This document shows, in pieces, positions 34,395 through 41,406 of a stretch of 64,000 bases of DNA; position 1 is the first letter of the stretch, and each line of letters starts with the position of its first letter. The notes beneath the pieces were generated by a model. That model searched no databases and had not been told where the DNA came from. It saw only the letters and a list, made by a program, of their open reading frames with translations. Location of the stretch: assembly GCF_006442205.1 (NCBI RefSeq), contig NZ_VFVR01000006.1, positions 333,777-397,776 on the forward strand, in the 5' to 3' direction. The DNA is from Mesorhizobium sp. B2-3-12 (GTDB lineage Bacteria; Pseudomonadota; Alphaproteobacteria; Rhizobiales; Rhizobiaceae). The position numbers were made by a program, and so were the translations under genes.

Positions 34395-35360
34395 CTACCG
34401 CCGGTAGAAATCCAGCCGTTCCTGCAACGCCTGCGGCGAAAACAGCTGCTCGACGGTCTGCCGCGCCTTGCGACCAACAGTCGCCCGCAGCCCCGGATCG
34501 GCTTTGAGGTTCGCAAGAATCCTCGCCGCCTGTTGCGACGTTTCGAACAGGAAGCCGTTTTCACCATGGCGGATATGGTCGACGTAACCGCCATGCGAAT
34601 GACAGACCACCGGCAGGCCGCAGGCCATCGCCTCCAACACCACGCGGCCGAACGTCTCCACCACATGAGAGCTGGTGCGATAGTAGAAGACGTCGAGTGT
34701 CGGCAGAAACCGTTCGGCGGCAAATTCACCTTGCGGCAGCAGTTCGAGCTGCGAATGCGGCGCGAGCCTGTCCTTGAGCGGCATGCCGCCCTGGATTCGC
34801 ACCACATCGCCATCGGCCAGCAGCGCCTCATAGAGCGCCACGTCGTCGGCATGATGCTTGTCCGCCGTGTCACGGCTCAGCCGCCCCACCGTGAACGGAC
34901 GATTTGTCCCTGCCCGCCGGGGCGAGAAGCGATCGATGTCGATCGGCGAGGGATGGACGACGCCTTCGACTTGCAGCACGCGCCTCTGAAAGTCGGAGAT
35001 CAGCACCAGTTCGGCAGCTGGCCAGCCCAGCAGCCGCTGTCTGCGCGTCGTCAGCGCCATGACCTTGGGATGAAAGGTGTTGAAGACATAGATCAGCCGG
35101 CGCGGCCGCGCGATCAGATAAGGCCACAGCTTGTTGCGCCAATGCGCGCCAAGAAAGACATAGGTGCCGCCATCCGGCACATTGCGTGTTGCCGGCGAGA
35201 CGCGGCGTATCGGAAATTCCCGCATCAAGTCTTTGGACGCGCGTGACGAGGTTGCCCAGAGATGCACCCGCGAATCGGCGCTCAACAGCCGATACAACTC
35301 CAGCGTTTCGCGATCACTGCCGCCAAACGGGTTCTGAAAGCCGTTGAACAAATGGATCAT
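34395..35360 (-). CDS. glycosyltransferase family 4 protein
   Basis: A 321-residue GT-B enzyme. The C-terminal nucleotide-sugar domain has the E-x7-E motif in VVETFGRVVLEAMACGLPVV, followed by GGYVDHIRHGENGFLF. The N-terminal half is shorter than usual. Likely role is sugar transfer to a surface polysaccharide. It stands alone. An F-x-G-GGSD start (FQNPFGGSDRETLELY) takes the place of the usual Gly-rich loop. Confidence 0.85.
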   Translation of the reverse strand: MIHLFNGFQNPFGGSDRETLELYRLLSADSRVHLWATSSRASKDLMREFPIRRVSPATRNVPDGGTYVFLGAHWRNKLWPYLIARPRRLIYVFNTFHPKVMALTTRRQRLLGWPAAELVLISDFQRRVLQVEGVVHPSPIDIDRFSPRRAGTNRPFTVGRLSRDTADKHHADDVALYEALLADGDVVRIQGGMPLKDRLAPHSQLELLPQGEFAAERFLPTLDVFYYRTSSHVVETFGRVVLEAMACGLPVVCHSHGGYVDHIRHGENGFLFETSQQAARILANLKADPGLRATVGRKARQTVEQLFSPQALQERLDFYRR

Positions 35361-35543
35361 GGTTGCGGTGCTTACCGAGCTCTACCTGGACGTCTCGCCA
35401 TTCAGTTGCCCGCACCCAAGGCCGTGGCCGAATATTTCCGGCGACGCCTCATACATCACTTGCGCTGAGAAAGCATAGAGGCAAGCAAGCGTCAGCTGAG
35501 TGCCAAGGCAGCGGCCAGTATCAGCCTGTTGCAGTCCTAACCC

Positions 35544-36332
35544 TCAATGCACGGTGGCGGCGCTGGGCTGAGACACCAGCGAGGCTTCCGCCGGATCGAA
35601 GCTGACCTGATCGCGTCCGTTCGACTTAGCGGCATAAAGCCTTCTGTCGGCGGCGGAGAATATCGCCTCGTAGGTGGTCGGCCCGCTGAAGCTGGTGCCG
35701 CCGATGCTGACGGAAAGCGGACAGGAGAGGCCGCCGGGCGAAAAGTCCATTTCGCGAATCCGTCGGCGGATGCTTTCGGCGATCAGCCAGGATTGCGAGG
35801 GGTCGACACCCGGCAGAAACACGCCGAACTCCTCACCACCGATCCGGCCGACGATGTCGCTGCCGCGCAGCTGACCCTTGATCGCCTGCGCGATCAGTCT
35901 GAGCGCCTGGTCGCCGCAGTCGTGGCCCAGGCGGTCGTTGATCGCCTTGAAGTGGTCGGCGTCGATGATCAGCAGCGCGCCGGAACGGGTCTCTTCGGGC
36001 TTGCGGGTCTGCTCGAGATAGGCCTCCACCAGCATCGAGAAGGCGCCGCGGTTCAGCACCGCCGTCAGGCTGTCGGTCGCGGCGATGACGCTGAGGTCGC
36101 GCTGGGCAATGGCCAGCTGACGGATCTTCCACATCAGGAAAAACAGAAACGAGCCACCCAGCACGAGGGGCAGCAGCAGGTCGGTCAGTTGCGCGCGCCT
36201 GACAGCCTCGGGCGAAAGATAGGGGAAATTGAACGAATCGACGAAAAACGCCACCGCAATGAAGAATGCCGTGCCGGCGGCGGTGACGGCGATCACCCTG
36301 CCCCAGCTGGTCGGCGACAGGTCCAGCTTCAT
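35544..36332 (-). CDS. membrane-bound diguanylate cyclase (GGDEF)
   Basis: A 262-residue protein that makes cyclic di-GMP. Two membrane helices (about 12-31 and 51-68) hold it in the inner membrane, with a short loop and no sensory domain. The GGDEF domain has an intact GGEEF active site (165-169) and an RGSD inhibitory site (156-159), five residues upstream, so it is likely active with product feedback. Confidence 0.93.
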   Translation of the reverse strand: MKLDLSPTSWGRVIAVTAAGTAFFIAVAFFVDSFNFPYLSPEAVRRAQLTDLLLPLVLGGSFLFFLMWKIRQLAIAQRDLSVIAATDSLTAVLNRGAFSMLVEAYLEQTRKPEETRSGALLIIDADHFKAINDRLGHDCGDQALRLIAQAIKGQLRGSDIVGRIGGEEFGVFLPGVDPSQSWLIAESIRRRIREMDFSPGGLSCPLSVSIGGTSFSGPTTYEAIFSAADRRLYAAKSNGRDQVSFDPAEASLVSQPSAATVH

Positions 36333-36442
36333 CCTCTTCCACTCCGTTAGCGGCCCCTACTATGACGCGCCAACGCAAACAAAATGATAAGACTTTTCTT
36401 CCAATTCGAGATCGGGTGGCGGAAAGACGATGAGGAAATGCG

Positions 36443-36480
36443 AGCGGGGCACGATCGCCGACAGGCGGCCGTGCCCCGCT
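36443..36480. repeat. long perfect hairpin
   Basis: Arms AGCGGGGCACG (36443-36453) and CGTGCCCCGCT (36470-36480) match at 11 of 11 bases, with an inner CGCC/GGCG stem. No T-run follows. It lies downstream of the small gene at 36531 and may end or stabilise its message. Confidence 0.75.
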
Positions 36481-36530
36481 GATGGAAGCGGATTTGTTCA
36501 GCGGATCTTCGAATAACGAAAATTCCGAAG

Positions 36531-36749
36531 TCAGTTGGACGCCGGACGAACCGCCTCGACCACGAAGGATGCCGCGATCAGATCGTCGGCATCGAGTCGC
36601 AAGGAACCGTCGCCAGCCCCCATTATGGTGGCGACCTTGTGAAATGTTTTCATCTCGTGGCCCGAAATTTCGGCATTCTGCATACGTTCCCTGAGTTCGG
36701 CGATACGCCGCCCCAAGGCAGGGGACGTTCCAATTTCACGTTTCGACAT
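36531..36749 (-). CDS. small hypothetical protein
   Basis: A 72-residue soluble protein that I do not recognise. It is predicted mainly helical, with an amphipathic first half (RRIAELRERMQNAEISGHEM) and no Cys or membrane segment. The ATG has AAGGA upstream at a good distance. It ends just before a strong hairpin and stands alone. Confidence 0.6.
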   Translation of the reverse strand: MSKREIGTSPALGRRIAELRERMQNAEISGHEMKTFHKVATIMGAGDGSLRLDADDLIAASFVVEAVRPASN

Positions 36750-36825
36750 GGCTTATCCTTCCCAACCCGCGCTTGTTTGCCCCACCTCCTTCGCCGAACC
36801 GCACATGTCTTTATGAGGTCTTTAT

Positions 36826-36978
36826 ATGAGGCTCGACGAATACAACGCCCCCGAACGTGTAGTTTTGCCCAAGGTTCCAACGGGGCCAGATCACGAAATA
36901 ATTCCGGGCGAGCCACGCGCGGGTCTGGCCCCGTGTGGCTTTCGTTACCTGCCGTGGCAGCACTGGTGGGGAAGGTGA
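36826..36978 (+). CDS. possible 50-residue protein
   Basis: An unrecognised short frame with GAGG seven bases ahead of its ATG. The peptide has a Pro-rich middle (LPKVPTGPDHEIIPGEP) and an aromatic end (FRYLPWQHWWGR). Codon use is like a gene, but nothing else supports it. It could equally be chance. Confidence 0.3.
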   Translation: MRLDEYNAPERVVLPKVPTGPDHEIIPGEPRAGLAPCGFRYLPWQHWWGR

Positions 36979-37117
36979 ATAAGTGACCGCATCAGCTTAT
37001 GCGTTTTGAAATTGAGGCGATCCGTACGAAGCGGCGATTTTTTTGGCCGTCAATCAGGCTGGCGCGCTGGAATTGTGCCCCACCTCGGCACTCTGGATCA
37101 TGTTTCCCCACCGGATG

Positions 37118-37297
37118 CTATTTCGACTCCACGCCCGGCTCAGGCTCAATGGCGATCGTGTCGCCATCCCCATGCACGGCGTCACGGTCCCAATCGTTGG
37201 TTTTGTCAGGTGTTCTGGCAACCGCCTTTCGGGCATCCCTGTCTTTGTCCCTGCGGGGCTTTGGGCCTGGTATGTCACGTGACGACTTCGGTTCCAC
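37118..37297 (-). CDS. small hydrophilic protein, GTG start
   Basis: A 59-residue, charged protein, too short for usual gene callers. An AAAGGAGG ribosome-binding site lies six bases ahead of the GTG at 37297. An ATG two bases upstream (37299) opens a different frame. The peptide has an Arg/Lys-rich part (PKPRRDKDRDARKAV) and an acidic part with DRDAVHGDGDTIAIEPEP. I do not recognise a family with known function. The strong site and gene-like codon use make it likely real. Confidence 0.6.
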   Translation of the reverse strand: MEPKSSRDIPGPKPRRDKDRDARKAVARTPDKTNDWDRDAVHGDGDTIAIEPEPGVESK

Positions 37298-37577
37298 ATG
37301 GGCCTCCTTTGGTTCTCCAGCCAGAAACAGGGTCGGGAGGATTGGGTTCCAAAACAGCCCGCTGCCGCGGGGGCGGCTGCCATTTGGCTAGGGGCGAGCG
37401 CGACATTTCCACGCTGCGGAGACGACAGGCTCACCGAGAAGTGAATTCGCGCCGCTGCACACCAGATGTCAGCCTCGGCCGGGCGCGCATCCGCGAGAAC
37501 GAAGAGGGGTGAAAAGTGTTACCTGTGTCTCCGGTATAAACCGTAACCCATGTGCCCGGAACGGACCCTTGCAATTA

Positions 37578-37626
37578 TGGCGATCCCGACAGGATTCGAA
37601 CCTGTGACCATGGGCTTAGAAGGCCG
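37578..37626 (-). repeat. displaced copy of the 3' half of tRNA-Arg (att-site remnant)
   Basis: These 49 bases equal the 3' part of the tRNA at 39766, from CCA through the T-arm and variable loop to the anticodon, with one mismatch (G for C at 37612). The 5' half is absent, so it is not a functional tRNA. Confidence 0.9.
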
Positions 37627-37800
37627 AAAGAGCGAAGGTTTCTCGACAACGTTCCAACTTCGGGCACAAGGCGAGGGCTTCGTCTTCCAAAAGGAGCGCG
37701 ATCATATCAGCTATGGGCACCTCACCCTTTCAAGCGAAAGCTCTGATATCGACGGGGGATCGGAACCTGGGTTTACCTGGCCCGCTTAGGCCAAGCATTC

Positions 37801-37905
37801 CTACTCTTTTAGCACTGGCGGCACCGAAGGACCGGGACCAAGGGCCGTGACAGCCGAGAGACGTTCGCGCTTCACCAGTTCAGGCTTTTCGTATGTCTTC
37901 TTCAT
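37801..37905 (-). CDS. RiPP-precursor-like peptide 1
   Basis: A 34-residue peptide below the size limit of usual gene callers. It begins MKKTYEKPELVKRE and continues RLSAVTA, then ends LGPGPSVPPVLKE. The Y-x2-P-x-L pattern and the T-A before a variable end resemble leader peptides recognised by RRE domains in lasso-peptide systems. A GGGGGTC ribosome-binding site precedes the ATG, and TTGACA lies at 37963-37958 upstream. The end is Pro/Gly-rich without Cys, and no acidic residue at positions 7-9 of a core, so a classic lasso ring is unlikely. A second member is at 38543. Confidence 0.7.
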   Translation of the reverse strand: MKKTYEKPELVKRERLSAVTALGPGPSVPPVLKE

Positions 37906-37990
37906 GGGACCCCCGTTTGCCCTCAATGGGCAGAAACTGCCCTGTCCATGCGAATACTGTCAAGGGCATCAAAACGGCTCGATATCATCG

Positions 37991-38332
37991 CTATCGAGAA
38001 ACATGCGCGGCCCGGTGGGATGCCTTTGGCCTGAGATCGCCAAAGGTGTCCTCCAAGAAGGCCAACAACTGGCGCACGGCGGGCGAATCGCAGGAGTAGT
38101 ATATCCACTGGCTTTCCCGCCGGGTGCTCACCAGTCCGGCCCTACGCAGCTTGGCCAGATTTTGGGAGAGCGCCGCTTGGGTGTGGTTGCTACCTACCTT
38201 CTCCAACAGTTCGTTTACTGACTGTTCCCCATCGAGCAAATGAGCCAAGACCAATAGTCTGGTCGGGTTGCCGACTGCCTCAAGGAATTCACAAGCTTCA
38301 ACGCATCTGCCCTTGGAGGTTTTCGAAACCAT
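37991..38332 (-). CDS. ArsR/SmtB-family transcriptional regulator
   Basis: A 113-residue winged-helix repressor. The recognition region is QAALSQNLAKLRRAGLVSTR (about residues 51-70), and the wing is ESQWIYYSCDS. Two Cys near the N-terminus (residues 10 and 14) might sense a metal or redox signal, but the CxC site of SmtB/ArsR alpha3 is absent. It lies between the two RiPP-like peptides on the same strand and may control them. Confidence 0.88.
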   Translation of the reverse strand: MVSKTSKGRCVEACEFLEAVGNPTRLLVLAHLLDGEQSVNELLEKVGSNHTQAALSQNLAKLRRAGLVSTRRESQWIYYSCDSPAVRQLLAFLEDTFGDLRPKASHRAAHVSR

Positions 38333-38491
38333 ATGCGCCGATCTAGTCCGTCCGGTCCCTCGCCCTTGGCCTGTACCGCTAAGATCGAGAGCCCGTCACC
38401 CTGGCGGAGCGGTGGCGGACTCTCCAATATACGCCCGATTGAGGGAACGACCGAGCTGCTCAACAACTTCGTCAGCAAAGGTCAGTTCCAC

Positions 38492-38520
38492 AAAAAAACC
38501 CGCCGGCCGGAGCCAGCGGG
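38492..38520 (-). terminator. rho-independent terminator after peptide 2
   Basis: On the minus strand the stem CCCGCTGGC / GCCGGCGGG with a TCCG loop is followed by seven T. It starts 22 bases after the stop codon of the second RiPP-like peptide. Confidence 0.88.
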
Positions 38521-38542
38521 CTGGTTTTATGGGACTGGCAAA

Positions 38543-38641
38543 TTAAGTCAGCATCGGGATCTGGCTGGTTGGCACCGTAGCAGTCACTGCACTGAGGCGC
38601 TCGCGTTTTGCGAAGGTCGGCTTGGCATATGTCTTCTTCAG
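38543..38641 (-). CDS. RiPP-precursor-like peptide 2, unclear start codon
   Basis: A 32-residue paralogue of peptide 1. It reads KKTYAKPTFAKRERLSAVTA and ends TVPTSQIPMLT. The place of the ATG holds CTG (38641-38639), without a clear ribosome-binding site; a TTG 17 codons upstream, in frame, is another option. In the shared block KRERLSAVTA eight of ten codons differ from peptide 1, all silently. So the amino acids, not the DNA, are conserved. A good terminator follows. It may use CTG, start upstream, or be newly decayed. Confidence 0.6.
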   Translation of the reverse strand: MKKTYAKPTFAKRERLSAVTATVPTSQIPMLT

Positions 38642-38769
38642 GCGTGACGCGAAGCCACGGCAAACGACGGCCAAGGTTTCGGCGACTTTTTGCGCCTTTA
38701 TTTTTGGAACATGTGCAAAATCGAGGTTGGCCTATCAGTTCGCAATCAAGCGACGGTAGGAGAATAGAG

Positions 38770-39045
38770 ATGATAAGAGTTCTCGCGGCAGCAATGTTGA
38801 CCTTGGGGTTGCTTGGCGGGGCGATGGCGCAGTCCAACGGTTCGGGCAACGGTGCCAGCGGGGGTACCAATGGTGCCAGCGGCGGAGCCACCAACAGCGG
38901 CAACACCAATGCAGGCACCACAAACGCTAGTGGTTCCGGTGATCAATCGGGCGCACCGGACAAGTGCAAGACGGGCGCCAACGGCACCACAACGACCACC
39001 GACGGCACAACGACCAAGCAGGAAGCGGCCAACTGCCCGAAGTGA
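38770..39045 (+). CDS. small secreted Gly/Asn/Thr-rich protein
   Basis: A 91-residue protein with a signal peptide (1-21, ending AMA before QSNGSG). The mature part is low complexity: SGNGASGGTNGASGG, then T-rich with two Cys (DKCKTGANG and EAANCPK) that could form a disulfide. AGGAG precedes the ATG at 38770. Similar small secreted proteins are common in Mesorhizobium; function is unknown. A strong terminator follows. Confidence 0.75.
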   Translation: MIRVLAAAMLTLGLLGGAMAQSNGSGNGASGGTNGASGGATNSGNTNAGTTNASGSGDQSGAPDKCKTGANGTTTTTDGTTTKQEAANCPK

Positions 39046-39069
39046 TCCTGCCCGATCGACGCGTTGAAG

Positions 39070-39094
39070 CCCCGGCCATCGAGCCGGGGTTTTT
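39070..39094 (+). terminator. rho-independent terminator
   Basis: The stem CCCCGGC / GCCGGGG with a CATCGA loop is followed by five T. It ends the small secreted-protein gene. Confidence 0.9.
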
Positions 39095-39100
39095 GCATAG

Positions 39101-39133
39101 AAAAAAGCCCGCTGTCCTTGGGGAGCAGCGGGC
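39101..39133 (-). terminator. rho-independent terminator on the minus strand
   Basis: The stem GCCCGCTG / CAGCGGGC with a 11-base loop is followed on the minus strand by six T. No convincing minus-strand gene lies directly upstream of it, so it may be a relic or may end an unseen small RNA. Confidence 0.75.
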
Positions 39134-39765
39134 AGGGTCTGGAGTGTGCTCGGATCAACCAGCATAGGTCAACGGGTGGCGGGCCGGTCGGTGTCACCGT
39201 CAATTCACGTGCTGTTTGTCCCGTTGGTCGAAGTCCCTGCCACATCACAGTGGGCAACAGCTTTCACATCACGCTCTGGATTGAAAAGCACACCTACTTC
39301 TTCGGTTTATACAGAGACGGTTGGAAGGACCAACCGCATGTTGCACTTTTTCAAATGGACGACGGACGATGGAAATCCCTGCGAACAAGGGTGGAAATAG
39401 GACCCACGTCTACGAAGAGGTGCCCACGGATTTGGCTTGGCGTAAGCCCGACCTCGTCGGGGTTATGACGCTCCGCGTGAAGTAGTGGCCGTTGCGAACG
39501 AGCGGCGAAGGGGTTGGTTGCGGGCCGGGCGGTGCGAAATATTGTTAGTGTACATCCGGCTTTTGAGTCGATTATTTCGGCAAAGGTCATTTTTGCGTAA
39601 AGATCAACGGCGTGCTCGAAAGGCACTATCTGGCCGACGATCAGCAGGCTTCCGACGCGGTGATTTTGCGCATGGAGCGGAACACCAAACGAACAAAGCC
39701 TGTAAACGGATTGTAAACGGCTATGTTTTCGCCCCTGTCCATGCTATCTAAGATGTTGAAAAGAT
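39134..39765. other. 632-bp stretch with no convincing gene
   Basis: Lower in coding signal than the rest. Open frames on both strands have no ribosome-binding site. Only the fragment at 39567-39716 looks gene-like. Confidence 0.5.
39567..39716 (+). pseudogene. possible 3' relict of a gene near the tRNA
   Basis: A 49-codon frame without a start reads VDYFGKGHFCVKINGVLERH, then YLADDQQASDAVILRMERNT and KRTKPVNGL. The composition is protein-like. Lying beside the attachment site it could be a remnant of the island's own genes. A GTG at 39612 is a poor start option. No family is recognised. Confidence 0.3.
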
Positions 39766-39842
39766 TGGCGATCCCGACAGGATTCGAACCTGTGACCATC
39801 GGCTTAGAAGGCCGGTGCTCTATCCAGCTGAGCTACGGGACC
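39766..39842 (-). tRNA. tRNA-Arg (anticodon UCU)
   Basis: A 77-base cloverleaf with encoded CCA. Acceptor arms are GGTCCCG and CGGGATC, the anticodon loop is CTTCTAA with anticodon TCT, and the T-loop is TTCGAAT. It is the likely integration target for the island on its 3' side. Confidence 0.96.
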
Positions 39843-39886
39843 GTCGGCCGGCCAACGGCCGGCTGGATATTGGCGCTGGCCGAAGT

Positions 39887-40192
39887 TCAATGCGTCCAGG
39901 GCGTCCTGCGGTCATAGCGGAAATTCTCCGCATAGGAAATCTGGCGGCGCTTGGGTTCTTTCGGCTCCTCGACGCGGAAGGCAAGCCCTTCCTTTTCGGC
40001 GTAGGCCACGGCCTCTTCCTTGGTGCCGAAAGTGAGCCTGATCTGGCTCCTCATGTCGCCCGATGTCGTGTAGCCCATCAGAGGGTCGATCTTCTTGCGC
40101 ATCTCGGGATCGAATTCCAGCACCCAATGGCCGGTCTTGGCCTTGCCGGATTGCATCGCGGTTTTGGCTGGGCTGAAAATGCGCGCGGACAT
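39887..40192 (-). CDS. complex I accessory subunit, NDUFS4-like
   Basis: A 101-residue protein of the 'ETC complex I subunit conserved region' family, related to mitochondrial NDUFS4 (18 kDa). Family features: MSARIFSPAKTAMQSG at the start, WVLEFDP, and EEAVAYAEKEGLAFRV near residue 70. In alphaproteobacteria it joins NADH:quinone oxidoreductase at the matrix-facing arm. The ATG at 40192 has GAGGTGG upstream; a start seven codons earlier is less likely. Confidence 0.93.
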   Translation of the reverse strand: MSARIFSPAKTAMQSGKAKTGHWVLEFDPEMRKKIDPLMGYTTSGDMRSQIRLTFGTKEEAVAYAEKEGLAFRVEEPKEPKRRQISYAENFRYDRRTPWTH

Positions 40193-40316
40193 GGCCACCT
40201 CATTGTTGTGCAAGGCAGCATCGCCGCCCCTAGGCCGTCATTACTGCGCATTGGCACCGGCGGCAAGGTTTTTGCACTTGCCATGTAACACCGAAATGAA
40301 TAGGCAACAGACCGTT

Positions 40317-40393
<77 letters not shown>

Positions 40394-40414
40394 TCCCTTC
40401 ATATCCCACGCGAT

Positions 40415-41281
40415 CTAGGCGCCCTCGCCGGCCACCAGAGCCGCAACCACGGCCGCCATGCTTGTGCTGCCCTTGATCGTCCTCGTTTCGTCGGGGAATG
40501 CAATCCAGCCCTCGTTGAAGCCGTCGAGCATGCGCATGCGGGGCAGCGGATTGTTCATGCCTTGCGAACGGAAAAGCACTTCCCAGGTTTCGCGCGGCAC
40601 CGGCACGGCGCGCACCGGTTTGCCGAGCGCCGTGGCGAAAGCGGCGGCAAGGTCTTGGGGCGATACGCGGCTCGGCCCTTCCAGTTCGACGATGCGACTG
40701 CCGGTCCAGTGCTGGCGCATGAGTTCGGCCGCCAGCCGGCCGACATCCTGCGCCGCGACCATGGGCAAGGCCCTGTCGGTCGGCAGGAGGAAGCTGTGGA
40801 TGAGACCCGTCTCGCGAGCCGAGGTTACGTCCCAAGCTGCATTGTCCAGGAACCAGGCCGGCCGCAGGATGGCGAGCGGCATTGGCAGCACGGTCAGCGC
40901 TGCCTCCATCATCGTGCGCTGCGACAGCAGATTGTCCTGGACCGCGTCGGCGCCGACTGTCGACAGGCAGACGACCCTCCTGGGTTTCGCGGCCCGCAGC
41001 GCCGCCACGACACTGTCGATGACGGCTCGCGCTTCAGGATAGCCGGGCTCGGGATCGAACACCGGCGGCGGCAGGACGAACGCCGCCTCCGCGCCCTTGA
41101 ACGCTTCCGTCAGCGCCTCCGCGTCCTCCATGGCGGCGATCGCGACTTCACAGCCGAGCGCCGCCCATTGCTGGCCTTTGGCGGCGTCGCGCACGACGGC
41201 GCGCACGCGCTCACCGGCGGCAAGCAGGGCCCGCGCCAGCGCTCCGCCGACTTTGCCGGTAGTGCCAGTAATTGCGTACAT
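40415..41281 (-). CDS. NmrA-like NAD(P)-binding protein
   Basis: A 288-residue atypical SDR. The N-terminus has the Gly-rich motif ITGTTGKVGGALARALL. The fold resembles NmrA and quinone oxidoreductase 2-like proteins. No Tyr-x3-Lys pair is obvious, so a redox-sensing or reductase role is open. The ATG at 41281 is just inside the family start; it is divergent from a LysR gene, with a 25-bp palindrome between them. Confidence 0.88.
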   Translation of the reverse strand: MYAITGTTGKVGGALARALLAAGERVRAVVRDAAKGQQWAALGCEVAIAAMEDAEALTEAFKGAEAAFVLPPPVFDPEPGYPEARAVIDSVVAALRAAKPRRVVCLSTVGADAVQDNLLSQRTMMEAALTVLPMPLAILRPAWFLDNAAWDVTSARETGLIHSFLLPTDRALPMVAAQDVGRLAAELMRQHWTGSRIVELEGPSRVSPQDLAAAFATALGKPVRAVPVPRETWEVLFRSQGMNNPLPRMRMLDGFNEGWIAFPDETRTIKGSTSMAAVVAALVAGEGA

Positions 41282-41338
41282 GATCCGTCTCCATCTCTGC
41301 CGCGTCTCGGGCGATGCGGGATGGCGGATCTCTAGCGC

Positions 41339-41363
41339 GGCACTCACTGTTGCAGTGAGTGCC
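41339..41363. promoter_or_regulatory. 25-bp palindromic operator between NmrA-like and LysR genes
   Basis: Arms GGCACTCACTG and CAGTGAGTGCC match perfectly around a TTG centre. It is in the divergent space and is the likely binding site of the adjacent LysR protein, although its form differs from the usual T-N11-A box. Confidence 0.8.
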
Positions 41364-41406
41364 ATTAAGTCATAAAATTGGTGATCTTAAATCAACGGTG
41401 ACGGCC

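Larger units (their letters stand above)
37578..39842. mobile_element. remnant island bracketed by tRNA-Arg and a copy of its 3' part
   Basis: The complete tRNA-Arg at 39766-39842 (minus strand) and the 49-bp copy of its 3' portion at 37578-37626 are in the same orientation. This is the arrangement left by tyrosine-recombinase integration into a tRNA 3' end. The 2.2 kb between them hold two RiPP-like peptides, an ArsR regulator, a small secreted protein and low-coding-density DNA. No integrase is present, so it is a decayed or minimal element. Confidence 0.65.

Noticed and set aside
37550..37789. Frame that reads IPTGFEPVT through the tRNA remnant
   Set aside because: Typical translation artefact of a tRNA 3' end, not a gene.
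37801..37905. True lasso peptide precursor
   Set aside because: No acidic residue at core position 7-9, no Gly at core position 1, and no B or C enzymes nearby; kept only as RiPP-like.
38333..38647. Plus-strand frame of 104 codons opposite peptide 2 and its terminator
   Set aside because: No ribosome-binding site, and it would read through the terminator and the conserved peptide gene.
39064..39468. Plus-strand frames of 134 and 84 codons
   Set aside because: They start inside a terminator stem or lack ribosome-binding sites, and show no family resemblance.
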